A stretch of 15,242 bases of DNA from GCA-003244245 sp038276315 (lineage in GTDB: Bacteria > Actinomycetota > Actinomycetes > Mycobacteriales > Pseudonocardiaceae): assembly GCA_038276315.1 (NCBI GenBank), contig JBBPZY010000212.1, positions 1-15,242 on the forward strand. Reading direction: 5' to 3'. The translations under genes and the position numbers were made by a program. The notes below the pieces were generated by a model. That model made no database searches. It saw nothing but the letters and a program-made list of their open reading frames with translations, and had not been told where the DNA came from. This document shows, one piece after another, positions 6,823 to 14,101 of this stretch (the first letter of the stretch is position 1; every line of letters begins with the position of its first letter).

Positions 6823-7734
6823 ATGACGGAGATCCTGGCCCGCGTCGCGCCCGCTACCAGCTCCGGCGCGCGCAGGCGCCCGGCGCTGTCCCCGTCGCGG
6901 GCGGCGGATTTCAAGCAGTGCCCGCTGCTGTACCGGTTCCGGGCGGTCGACCGGCTGCCCGAGACACCGAGCCGGTTGCAGGTCCGCGGCACCGTGGTGC
7001 ACACCGTGCTGGAGCGGCTCTTCACGCTGTCCCCCTCCCAGCGAGATCCCGAAGCCGGGCGGGATCTGGTCGATCCCGCCTGGCGTGACGTGCTGGCCGC
7101 CAGCCCGGAGCTGGGCGAGCTGTTCGCCGGTCCCGGGGATCCGGAGCTCGGCCAGTGGCTCGATTCGGCGCGTGCGCTCGTCGATGCCTACTTCGCGCTG
7201 GAGGATCCACGGCTGGTCGCGCCCGAGGCGTGCGAGCTGCTAGTGGAGGCGGAGCTGGTTGCCAGTGATGCCGGGGATGGCGAGCCACTGCTGTTGCGGG
7301 GTTACATCGACCGGCTCGACGTCGCGACCACCGGTGAGATCCGCGTGGTGGATTACAAGTCCGGTGCCGCACCGCGGGAGCTCTTCGAGGCCAAGGCGCT
7401 GTTCCAGATGAAGTTCTACGCGCTGGTTCTGCTGCGTATCCGCGGGGTGGTGCCGCGCCAGCTGCGGCTGCTGTACCTGGCTGACCGGCAGGCGTTGAGC
7501 TACACCCCTGATGAGGCGGAGCTGGTCCGCTTCGAGGGCACCCTCGTCGCGATCTGGTCAGCGATCCGCAGGGCCGCCCGCAGCGGTGACTTCCGCCCGA
7601 ACCCCAGCCGGCTGTGTGACTGGTGCGATCATAAGTCACGGTGCCCGGCGTTCGGCGGACTGCCGCCCACCTATCCGGGCTGGCCAGACCCGGTCGGCGC
7701 GGGCGCCGAGACCGCGCGCGACCGGGCGGAGTAG
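6823..7734 (+). CDS. RecB-family PD-(D/E)XK nuclease with Fe-S cysteines
   Basis: This 303-residue protein is a stand-alone nuclease domain like the C-terminal module of RecB/AddB, Cas4 and Exo5. In order: SPSRAADFKQCPLLYRFR with Cys33; RGTVVHTVLERL with His60; RGYIDRLD with Asp163; VVDYKSG with Asp177 and Lys179, the core catalytic pair; QMKFYA with Gln195 and Tyr199; and CDWCDHKSRCP with Cys265, Cys268 and Cys274. The four cysteines are placed to hold a 4Fe-4S cluster that clamps the fold, as in AddB and Cas4. There is no helicase domain, so it is not RecB itself. Position next to trmI matches Rv2119 of M. tuberculosis. The ATG at 6823 is chosen from the leaderless promoter and homology start; the frame is open upstream. 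It probably acts in DNA processing or repair, with the exact substrate unknown. No cas genes are nearby. Confidence 0.88.
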   Translation: MTEILARVAPATSSGARRRPALSPSRAADFKQCPLLYRFRAVDRLPETPSRLQVRGTVVHTVLERLFTLSPSQRDPEAGRDLVDPAWRDVLAASPELGELFAGPGDPELGQWLDSARALVDAYFALEDPRLVAPEACELLVEAELVASDAGDGEPLLLRGYIDRLDVATTGEIRVVDYKSGAAPRELFEAKALFQMKFYALVLLRIRGVVPRQLRLLYLADRQALSYTPDEAELVRFEGTLVAIWSAIRRAARSGDFRPNPSRLCDWCDHKSRCPAFGGLPPTYPGWPDPVGAGAETARDRAE

Positions 7735-7738
7735 GCAG

Positions 7739-8584
7739 TCACAACCGGCAGGAGCGGATGTCGCTGGCCAGGATCGCTTTGGCGCCGTGGGCGGAGAGCT
7801 CGTCCATGATCCGGTTGGCATCTCGGCGGGGCACCATCGCCCGAACCGCGACCCAGGCAGGATCGGCCAGCGGAGCCAGCGTCGGTGACTCCAGCCCGGG
7901 CGTGATGGCGATCGCCTCGTCCAGCAGGGTGCGTGGGCAGTCGTAGTCGAGGATCAGGTATTGCTGAGCGAATACCACGCCCTGCAGGCGCGCGACGAGC
8001 TGCGCCCGTTCCGGTGATGGCGCCGCGCCAGCCCGTTCCACGAGCACCGCCTCCGAGGAACAGATCGGGTCACCGAAAGCCGCCAGACCGTGCTGGCGCA
8101 GGGTGCGTCCGGACCCGACGACATCGGCGATCGCATCCGCCACGCCGAGCTGCACCGAGATCTCCACCGCGCCGTCGAGCTGGATCAGGCTGACGCGGAC
8201 TCCGTGGCGCGACAGGTCCGCGTTGACCAGCCGGGGGTAGGCGGTGGCGACCCGCAGACCCGCCAGGTCATCGACCTTCCAGTCCCGGCCGACCGGGGCG
8301 GCGTAGCGAAAGGTGGACCCGCCGAAGCCGAGCGTGAGCCGCTCGATGACCGGAGCCTCGGAGTCCAGCACCAGATCCCGACCGGTGATCCCGAGATCCA
8401 GCTCGCCGGAACCCACGTAGACCGAGATGTCCCGGGGTCGGAGGAAGAAGAACTCCACGTCGTTGGCGGCGTCGATGACGGCCAAATCCTTGGCGTCGTG
8501 CCGTTGCCGGTAGCCCGCCTCGACCAGCATCTCCGAGGCGGGGCCCGCCAGCGTCCCCTTGCTGGGCAAGGCGACGCGCAGCAT
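7739..8584 (-). CDS. hisG: ATP phosphoribosyltransferase HisG (long form)
   Basis: HisG condenses ATP with PRPP to phosphoribosyl-ATP, the first committed step of histidine synthesis. The protein, 281 residues from MLRVALPSKG, matches the long hexameric form. It carries VEFFFLRPRDI and VGSGELDLGITGRDLV in the catalytic part, the PRPP loop AIADVVGSGRTL (151-162), and a C-terminal ACT-like domain ending KAILASDIRSCRL that normally binds histidine for feedback inhibition. I chose the ATG at 8584 because GGAG lies eight bases upstream and homologues start there; an in-frame ATG at 8602 (and GTG at 8608) would add a short leader. It follows hisE by about 25 bases, in one unit with metH and hisE. 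Its stop is only four bases from the stop of the convergent nuclease gene. Confidence 0.95.
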   Translation of the reverse strand: MLRVALPSKGTLAGPASEMLVEAGYRQRHDAKDLAVIDAANDVEFFFLRPRDISVYVGSGELDLGITGRDLVLDSEAPVIERLTLGFGGSTFRYAAPVGRDWKVDDLAGLRVATAYPRLVNADLSRHGVRVSLIQLDGAVEISVQLGVADAIADVVGSGRTLRQHGLAAFGDPICSSEAVLVERAGAAPSPERAQLVARLQGVVFAQQYLILDYDCPRTLLDEAIAITPGLESPTLAPLADPAWVAVRAMVPRRDANRIMDELSAHGAKAILASDIRSCRL

Positions 8585-8609
8585 CCCGTCATCTCCGTTC
8601 ATCGGCACC

Positions 8610-8879
8610 TCACAGGTAGCGGTAGACGTCGGTGGTGCTGATCCCCCGGCCGAGCATGAGCACCTGCACGCGGTAGAGCAGTTGCGAGATCTCCTCCGCC
8701 AGCCGTTCGTCGGACTCGTGCTCGGCGGCGATCCACACCTCGCCGGCCTCCTCGAGCACCTTCTTGCCCTGGGCGTGCACCCCGTCGTCCAACGCCGCCA
8801 CCGTGCCCGAGCTAGCCGGCCGCGTCCGGGCCCGGTCGGTGAGCTCGGCGAACAGCTCGTCGAAGGTCTTCACGAGCAC
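8610..8879 (-). CDS. hisE: Phosphoribosyl-ATP pyrophosphatase HisE
   Basis: HisE removes pyrophosphate from phosphoribosyl-ATP, the second step of histidine synthesis, and belongs to the all-alpha MazG-like NTP pyrophosphatase family. The 89-residue protein reads KTFDELFAEL at the start and has the metal-binding helices KVLEEAGEVWIAAEHE and EEISQLLYRVQVLM, then ends DVYRYL. Length is normal. The GTG at 8879 directly follows the metH stop (TGA GTG), and a second GTG at 8873 begins exactly at the conserved KTF segment. Neither has a good ribosome-binding site, so translation is probably coupled to metH. HisE and HisG being adjacent to each other but apart from other his genes is typical of actinobacteria. 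Confidence 0.94.
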   Translation of the reverse strand: MLVKTFDELFAELTDRARTRPASSGTVAALDDGVHAQGKKVLEEAGEVWIAAEHESDERLAEEISQLLYRVQVLMLGRGISTTDVYRYL

Positions 8880-11800
8880 TCAGGCATTGAAGTATTTCGC
8901 TTCTGGGTGGTGGGCGACGATGGCGTCGGTGGACTGCTCAGGGTGCAGCTGGAACTCTTCAGACAACGTCACACCGATCCGCTCCGGCCGCAGCAGCGCA
9001 ACGATTTTCCCACGATCCTCCAGCTCCGGGCAGGCCCCGTAGCCCAGCGAGTAGCGGGCACCCCGGTAGCCGAGCTTGAAGAACTCCTCCACCTCAGCGG
9101 GATCCTCCTCGGCGACCACCGCACCCGAGGCGAACCGAAGCTCCTCCCGGATCCGCTGGTGCCAGTACTCAGCCAACGCCTCGGTCAGCTGCACGCCCAG
9201 ACCGTGCACTTCCAGGTAGTCGCGGTAGGCGTCCTTGGCGAACAGCTCGGCCGCATAGTCGGCGATCGCCTGCCCCATCGTGACCAGGTTCAACGGCAGC
9301 ACGTCGACCTCGCCGGCGAGCTGTGCGGCCTGCCGGGGCCGGTAGAAGTCCGCCAGGCACAGCCGGCGGTCGCGGCGCTGGCGGGGGAAGGTGAAGCGGA
9401 ACCGTTCGGCCGCGTCCGGCCGGGGCTCGGTCAGCACGATCAGCGCGTCGCCCTCGGCGACCGCCGGGAAGTACCCGTAGACCACCGCGGCATGCGCGAG
9501 CACCCCCTCGGTGGTCAGCCGGTCCAGCCAGTAGCGCAGCCGGGGGCGCCCCTCGGTCTCCACCAGGTCCTCATAAGACGGCCCGTCCTTGCTCCGGGAC
9601 CCGCGCAGGCCCCACTGACCCAGGAAGGTGGCGCGCTCATCGAGCATCGCGGTGAACTCAGCCGCATGAATCCCCCTGACCACCCGCGAGCCCCAGAACG
9701 GGGGGATCGGGATTGGTACGTCGGTGGCCACCGCCGAGCGTGCTGGTACCGGCGCCTCCGTGCCGGTGTCGCGGTCTCGACGGACCTGCGCGATGCGCAG
9801 CGACCGCTGCCGGCGGGCCTTGCGCTCGGCCGCCTTGGCCTCCTCCTTCGGGTCGGCGGCCACCGCGCCGCCCCGCTTCCGAGTCATGATCGAGTCCATC
9901 AGTCGCAGGCCCTCGAAGGCGTCCCGGGCGTAGCGGACCTCACCCGGATACAGTTCTGCGAGATCGTCCTCCACGTAGGCCCTGGTCAGCGCCGCTCCAC
10001 CGAGCAGCACCGGTGTGTCGGACAACCCCCGGGAGTTCATCTCCTCCAGGTTCTCCTTCATGATCACTGTCGACTTGACCAGCAGCCCGGACATTCCGAT
10101 GGCGTCGGCGTGGTGCTCCACGGCGGCCTGCAGGATCGCGTTGATGGGCTGCTTGATGCCGAGGTTGACGACCTCATAGCCGTTGTTCGACAGGATGATG
10201 TCCACCAGGTTCTTGCCGATGTCGTGCACGTCACCTTTGACGGTGGCCAGCACCAGGCGGCCCTTGCCGCTGTCATCCTCGGATCGTTCCATATGCGGTT
10301 CGAGGTGCGCGACGGACGCCTTCATCACTTCGGCCGACTGCAGCACGAACGGCAGTTGCATCTGACCTGATCCGAACAGCTCACCGACCGTCCGCATCCC
10401 GGACAGCAGGGTGTCATTGATGATCTGCAGCGCGGGCCGCTGCTCCAGCGCGGCGTCGAGGTCCTGGGCCAGTCCATTGCGGTCCCCGTCGACGATCCGT
10501 CGCTCGAGGCGCTCGAACAGCGGCAGCGCAGCGAGCTCCGCCGCCCGGGATTCCTTCGACGACGAGGCAGTGACTCCCTCGAACAGTGCCATCAGCGCCT
10601 GCAGCGGGTCGTAATCATCGCGCCGCCGGTCGTAGACAAGATCCAGCGCGACGGCCCGCTGCTCGTCCGGGATCCGAGCCATCGGGATGATCTTCGACGC
10701 ATGCACGATGGCGGTGTCCAGCCCGGCTTGGACACATTCGTGCAGGAACACCGAGTTGAGCACCTGCCGGGCCGCCGGGTTCAGGCCGAATGAGACGTTG
10801 GACACACCGAGCGTGGTCTGCACCTCGGGATAGCGACGCTTGACCTCCCGGATCGCCCCGATCGTCTCCAGCGCGTCGCGACGCGTCTCCTCCTGCCCAG
10901 TGGAGACGGGGAAGGTGAGGCAGTCGATGATGATGTCGCAGGTATGCATGCCCCAGCTGGAGGTCAGGTCATCGATCAGCCGCGACGCCACCTGGACCTT
11001 CCACTCGGCGGTGCGGGCTTGGCCCTCCTCGTCGATGCACAACGCCACCACCGCGGCACCATGCTCCCTGATCAGCGTCATGGCGCGCTGGTACCGTGAA
11101 CCGGGCCCGTCGCCATCCTCGAAGTTCACCGAGTTCACCACACATCGACCGCCGAGGCGCTCCAAGCCGGCCAGGAGGACCTCGGGCTCGGTGGAGTCCA
11201 GCATGACCGGCAGCGTCGACGCGGTCCCCAGCCGTCCGGCCAGTTCGGCCATGTCGGCGGCGCCGTCGCGGCCGACGTAGTCCATGTTGAGGTCGATCAG
11301 GTGCGCGCCATCGCGGGTCTGCGCGCGAGCGATCTCGACGCAGTCATCCCACCGCTCGGCGAGCATGGCGTCGCGGAACGCCCGGGACCCGTTGGCGTTG
11401 GTCCGCTCACCGATCATCAACACGCTGGCGTCCTGGCGAAACGGCACCGCGGTGTAGAGCGAGGAGACCCCGGGCTCGGGGCGGGGTCTCCGTGGGCGGG
11501 GTTGTAGGTCGGCGACCGCCTGGGCCACCGCTGAAATGTGCTCCCTGGTCGTGCCGCAGCAACCACCGACCAGCCGGACACCGAACTCGGTGACGAAGCC
11601 GCTCAGGGCGCTGGCCAGCTCATCGGGATTCAGCGGGTACACCGCACCGCCCCTGCGGAGCTGGGGCAGCCCGGCATTGGGCATCACCGACAGCGGAATC
11701 CGGGAATGCTTGGCCAGCTGACGCAGGTGCTCGCTCATCTCAGCCGGGCCGGTGGCGCAGTTCAACCCGATCAGATCGATGCCCAGCGGTTCCAACGCGG

Positions 11801-12428
11801 TGAGTGCCGCCCCGATCTCGGTACCCAGCAGCATCGTCCCGGTGGTCTCTAGGGTCACCTGGGTGATGATCGGCACATGCCGGCCCTCGGCCACCATCGC
11901 GCGGCGCGCGGCAACGATCGCGGCCTTGCACTGCAGCAGATCCTGGCTGGTCTCGATGAGGACCGCGTCCACTCCGCCGGTGAGCAGGCCGCGGACCTGC
12001 TCGACGTAGGCGTCGCGCAGCTGCGCGAAGGAGATGTGGCCCAAGGTGGGCAGCTTCGTGCCAGGGCCGACCGAGCCGAGCACAAACCGCCGCCGGTCGG
12101 CTTCGGCGAACTCGTCGGCCACCTCGCGGGCCAGCCTGGCGCCGGCCTCAGCCAGCTCCCGGACCCGTTCGGCGATGCCGTACTCGGCGAGGTTGGCCAG
12201 ATTGGCGCCGAAGGTGTTGGATTCCACCGCGTCGGCACCCGCCTCGAGATATCCCCGGTGCACGGTGCGCACGACATCCGGGCGGGTGACGTTGAGAATC
12301 TCGTTGCAGCCCTCCAACCCGGCGAAGTCATCCAAGCTCAGCGCAACCGACTGCAACATCGTGCCCATCGCCCCATCTGCGACCACGACACGTTGCGCCA
12401 GGACGTCGAGCAGCGATAACACAGCCAT
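8880..12428 (-). CDS. metH: Cobalamin-dependent methionine synthase MetH
   Basis: MetH transfers a methyl group from methyltetrahydrofolate to homocysteine through enzyme-bound cobalamin. All four modules are present in 1182 residues. The homocysteine domain (1-310) has zinc ligands Cys224 (GLNCATGP), Cys290 and Cys291 (GGCCGTTREH). The pterin domain (about 330-600) begins VLMIGERTNANGSR. The cobalamin cap and binding domain (about 640-850) has KGDVHDIGKN, with His735 as the lower cobalt ligand, and MSGLLVKS. The reactivation domain (about 905-1182) has RYSLGYGACPE (1125-1135) for AdoMet. A charged linker, AADPKEEAKAAERKARRQR, joins the last two. The ATG at 12428 has TAGGCT seven bases upstream and no ribosome-binding site, so a leaderless transcript is likely. 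It ends one base before hisE. No cobalamin riboswitch fits in the 83-base gap. Confidence 0.97.
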   Translation of the reverse strand: MAVLSLLDVLAQRVVVADGAMGTMLQSVALSLDDFAGLEGCNEILNVTRPDVVRTVHRGYLEAGADAVESNTFGANLANLAEYGIAERVRELAEAGARLAREVADEFAEADRRRFVLGSVGPGTKLPTLGHISFAQLRDAYVEQVRGLLTGGVDAVLIETSQDLLQCKAAIVAARRAMVAEGRHVPIITQVTLETTGTMLLGTEIGAALTALEPLGIDLIGLNCATGPAEMSEHLRQLAKHSRIPLSVMPNAGLPQLRRGGAVYPLNPDELASALSGFVTEFGVRLVGGCCGTTREHISAVAQAVADLQPRPRRPRPEPGVSSLYTAVPFRQDASVLMIGERTNANGSRAFRDAMLAERWDDCVEIARAQTRDGAHLIDLNMDYVGRDGAADMAELAGRLGTASTLPVMLDSTEPEVLLAGLERLGGRCVVNSVNFEDGDGPGSRYQRAMTLIREHGAAVVALCIDEEGQARTAEWKVQVASRLIDDLTSSWGMHTCDIIIDCLTFPVSTGQEETRRDALETIGAIREVKRRYPEVQTTLGVSNVSFGLNPAARQVLNSVFLHECVQAGLDTAIVHASKIIPMARIPDEQRAVALDLVYDRRRDDYDPLQALMALFEGVTASSSKESRAAELAALPLFERLERRIVDGDRNGLAQDLDAALEQRPALQIINDTLLSGMRTVGELFGSGQMQLPFVLQSAEVMKASVAHLEPHMERSEDDSGKGRLVLATVKGDVHDIGKNLVDIILSNNGYEVVNLGIKQPINAILQAAVEHHADAIGMSGLLVKSTVIMKENLEEMNSRGLSDTPVLLGGAALTRAYVEDDLAELYPGEVRYARDAFEGLRLMDSIMTRKRGGAVAADPKEEAKAAERKARRQRSLRIAQVRRDRDTGTEAPVPARSAVATDVPIPIPPFWGSRVVRGIHAAEFTAMLDERATFLGQWGLRGSRSKDGPSYEDLVETEGRPRLRYWLDRLTTEGVLAHAAVVYGYFPAVAEGDALIVLTEPRPDAAERFRFTFPRQRRDRRLCLADFYRPRQAAQLAGEVDVLPLNLVTMGQAIADYAAELFAKDAYRDYLEVHGLGVQLTEALAEYWHQRIREELRFASGAVVAEEDPAEVEEFFKLGYRGARYSLGYGACPELEDRGKIVALLRPERIGVTLSEEFQLHPEQSTDAIVAHHPEAKYFNA

Positions 12429-12441
12429 GAGACGCAGCCTA
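12429..12441 (-). promoter_or_regulatory. Probable leaderless promoter of metH
   Basis: On the minus strand TAGGCT (12436-12441) is followed by seven bases and the metH ATG. The wider box GCCGTAGGCT is repeated in mirror image before the PAC2 gene. No Shine-Dalgarno sequence is present in the interval. Confidence 0.6.
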
Positions 12442-12499
12442 CGGCAGCGATATCGGGCCTTCGTGGCATCGCGTGGCGGCCAGCGCGACCCAAGAGCCG

Positions 12500-12511
12500 T
12501 AGGCTAGCGCG
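12500..12511 (+). promoter_or_regulatory. Probable leaderless promoter of the PAC2-family gene
   Basis: TAGGCT (12500-12505) is followed by six bases and the GTG at 12512. With GCCG before it, the 10-base box GCCGTAGGCT (12496-12505) is the exact inverted copy of AGCCTACGGC at 12436-12445 on the metH side. No ribosome-binding site is present. Confidence 0.6.
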
Positions 12512-13420
12512 GTGACCTATCCGGACACCCCCGGCAGCGACTCGGACTCGCCGCTGCCCCAGCTCACCTCACCGGTGCTGGTAGCCGCGTTCGAGGGCTG
12601 GAACGACGCCGGGGACGCCGCCAGCACTGCGATCGAGCACCTGCAGCTGAGCTGGGACGCGACGCCGCTGGCCGAGCTCGATCCCGAGGACTATTACGAC
12701 TTCCAGGTCACCAGGCCGACCACCAAACTGGTCGAGGGGATCACCCGGCGCGTTGAGTGGCCCACCACCCGACTGTCGGTGTGCCGCCCACCTGGGGCCG
12801 ACTACGACGTGGTGCTGGTGCACGGTATCGAGCCGAACATGCGCTGGCGATCGTTCTGCGACGAGCTGCTGCGCTATGTCACCGACCTGGAGATCACCAC
12901 TGTGGTGACGTTGGGCGCGCTGCTCGCCGACACCCCGCACACCCGGCCAGTACCCGTCACCGGCACGGCCTACGACGCCGCCTCCGCCGCCCGGTTCAAG
13001 CTGGAGCGTTCCAAGTACGAGGGCCCGACCGGCATCGTGGGGATCTTCCAGGACGCCTGTGTGCAGGCCGGAGTGCCAGCCATCTCGTTCTGGGCTGCCG
13101 TGCCCCACTACGTCTCCGCCCCGCCCTCTCCGAAGGCCACCCTGGCGCTGCTGCACAGGGTGGAGGAGGTGCTCGATCTCGAAGTCCCGCTCGGCGCGCT
13201 GCCGGAGGAGTCCGAGGAGTGGGAGGCGACAGTCAGCGAGATGGCCGAGGAGGACGACGAGGTGGCCAGCTACGTGCGGGCGCTGGAGGAGCGCGGCGAC
13301 ACCGAGCTGACGTTGCACGAGGCCAGCGGTGACGCCATCGCCGCCGACTTCGAGCGCTACCTGCGCCGCCGCCGGCCCGGTGGTGCCGCAGGCCCCCGAG
13401 GACCTCGCGACAGCCGTTAG
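12512..13420 (+). CDS. PAC2 family protein (proteasome assembly chaperone-like)
   Basis: This 302-residue protein belongs to the PAC2/ATP-grasp-like family named after eukaryotic proteasome assembly chaperone 2. Visible family blocks are LVAAFEGWNDAGDAAS near the start, VLVHGIEPNMRWRSFCDELL, VVTLGALLADTPHTRPVPVTG and a segment with PTGIVGIFQDACVQAGVPAISFWAAVPHYV. The C-terminal part (about 215-300) is strongly acidic and helical, then ends in an arginine-rich tail. The GTG at 12512 fits the leaderless promoter. M. tuberculosis Rv2125 is the counterpart at the same place. A role in proteasome assembly has not been shown for the actinobacterial members as far as I know, and the link here rests only on family name and neighbourhood. 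Confidence 0.88.
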   Translation: MTYPDTPGSDSDSPLPQLTSPVLVAAFEGWNDAGDAASTAIEHLQLSWDATPLAELDPEDYYDFQVTRPTTKLVEGITRRVEWPTTRLSVCRPPGADYDVVLVHGIEPNMRWRSFCDELLRYVTDLEITTVVTLGALLADTPHTRPVPVTGTAYDAASAARFKLERSKYEGPTGIVGIFQDACVQAGVPAISFWAAVPHYVSAPPSPKATLALLHRVEEVLDLEVPLGALPEESEEWEATVSEMAEEDDEVASYVRALEERGDTELTLHEASGDAIAADFERYLRRRRPGGAAGPRGPRDSR

Positions 13421-13434
13421 ACGTGGCTGCGCCC

Positions 13435-13476
13435 CGTGAGTGGCAACACGAGCTCTCACCCGCATCGCCACTCACG
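13435..13476. terminator. Inverted repeat after the PAC2 gene, possible terminator
   Basis: CGTGAGTGGC (13435-13444) and GCCACTCACG (13467-13476) form a perfect 10-bp stem with a 22-base loop. It begins 14 bases after the PAC2 stop, the same distance as the inverted repeat after YceI. There is no T run. The core CCCGTGAGTGG recurs at the right edge (15191-15201), so this may also be part of a dispersed repeat. Confidence 0.45.
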
Positions 13477-13499
13477 AGCACGCAGTGCTGGATGGCCCG

Positions 13500-13562
13500 T
13501 GATCATCGTTTGGGTGCCTCCAGCGACATCTGGTGTCGCTCAACGCACACAAACGACGATCA
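13500..13562. repeat. 63-nt palindromic repeat, copy 2
   Basis: The element has 29-base arms matching at 24 positions around a 5-base centre (TCTGG), bounded by TGATCA and GATCA. It matches the reverse complement of the element at 3931-3993 at 48 of 63 positions without a gap. It lies between the end of the PAC2 gene and the MntA-HepT relic. No transposase or REP-associated tyrosine transposase gene is in the window. Confidence 0.8.
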
Positions 13563-13656
13563 CCCTCCGGGTGGGCGCTGGCTGCGCGAAGCGAAGTCCT
13601 TGCCCCTGCGGCGCGGTGGGGTGTCGGCCGTGGCCGGGTGCGGGACAATCCTGCTC

Positions 13657-13780
13657 GTGGTGACACCGCTGGAGGGGCTGGAGCGGCTGCGGGTGGCGGC
13701 CGACATCGACCGCCGCTGTCATGCAGCGGCTCGACACGGACTGGCTGCGGCAGCTCGGCCTGGAGCTGCTGGCCGGATGA
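13657..13780 (+). pseudogene. MntA-like antitoxin nucleotidyltransferase, internally deleted remnant
   Basis: Two pieces of a MntA-like minimal nucleotidyltransferase seem to be joined out of frame. The first, from GTG at 13657 or 13660, reads TPLEGLERLRVAADIDRRC, like the N-terminal helix of such proteins. The second, in another frame (13721-13780), reads MQRLDTDWLRQLGLELLAG then stop, like their C-terminal end. The catalytic centre (GSxxRG and DxD) is missing, so it cannot be an active AMPylase. Identification leans on the HepT-like gene 24 bases downstream, since these proteins are normally encoded as a pair. The match is by eye on short segments; an unrelated short ORF is possible. Confidence 0.45.
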
Positions 13781-13804
13781 CGCCACGCCGACTCGACCCC
13801 TGCC

Positions 13805-14101
13805 ATGGTCACCCAGCGGCTACCGGAGATCCAACTGCTCCTCGCCGATCTGGCCGAGCTAGGCAACATTGACGCAGAACGTCTCCGCCGCGAGCGACCG
13901 ACACGGCACATCGTTGAGCGAGTCCTCAGCCAGATCGTCGAGCTTGCCGGATCGATCAACATCCACATCGTGACCTCGGTGTTGGGTCGGTCGCCAGACA
14001 GCTATACCGCGTCGTTTGATGACGTGGCGCGCCGGCTGAGAGCTGCGGCAGTCAGTCTGGGCGGTACACCAGCAGGGGTACCAGCTGTTCGTCGTTGGTG
14101 A
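13805..14101 (+). pseudogene. HepT-like (DUF86, HEPN) toxin, C-terminally truncated
   Basis: The 98-residue frame begins MVTQRLPEIQLLLADLAEL and has the DUF86/HepT pattern RHIVERVLSQIVELAGSINIH with ITS-like helix VTSVLGRSPDSYTASFDDVARRL. HepT toxins are HEPN RNases of about 135-150 residues whose active site is an RX4-6H motif in the last third. Here homology ends near residue 80 and the final residues (AVSLGGTPAGVPAVRRW) are unrelated, so the catalytic motif is gone. The frame runs 50 bases into the 3' end of the convergent phosphodiesterase gene, which is intact. It follows a MntA-like remnant. The whole pair looks like a dead toxin-antitoxin locus; an antitoxin-like or regulatory leftover role cannot be excluded. 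Confidence 0.65.

Larger units (their letters stand above)
13421..13656. other. Gene-free region after the PAC2 gene
   Basis: This 236-base stretch contains a 10-bp inverted repeat (13435-13476) and the second 63-nt palindrome (13500-13562), followed by about 95 bases of GC-rich sequence without visible features. The open frame that crosses it from 13423 has no family likeness until 13657, where remains of a MntA-like gene begin. Confidence 0.6.

Noticed and set aside
6823..7734. Cas4 of a CRISPR system
   Set aside because: The fold and cysteines are Cas4-like, but there are no cas1/cas2 genes or repeat-spacer arrays in the window. The neighbourhood is the conserved actinobacterial trmI locus.
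8559..10370. A 603-codon open frame on the plus strand opposite metH, hisE and the start of hisG
   Set aside because: It is a long open frame caused by high GC codon bias on the complementary strand. The minus-strand frames are clear MetH, HisE and HisG, and the antisense translation has no recognisable domain.
12429..12511. A possible cobalamin riboswitch upstream of metH
   Set aside because: The gap is only 83 bases, is shared with a divergent gene, and has no B12-box-like sequence. The -10 box sits directly before the start codon, leaving no leader.
12569..13471. A 300-codon open frame opposite the PAC2 gene
   Set aside because: It is the antisense shadow of a well-supported PAC2 protein, with low-complexity composition and no family likeness.
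13423..13872. A 149-codon frame running from the end of PAC2 through the 63-nt palindrome
   Set aside because: Most of it translates a hairpin repeat and GC-rich spacer. Only the part from 13657 resembles a protein family, and that part is treated as a MntA remnant.
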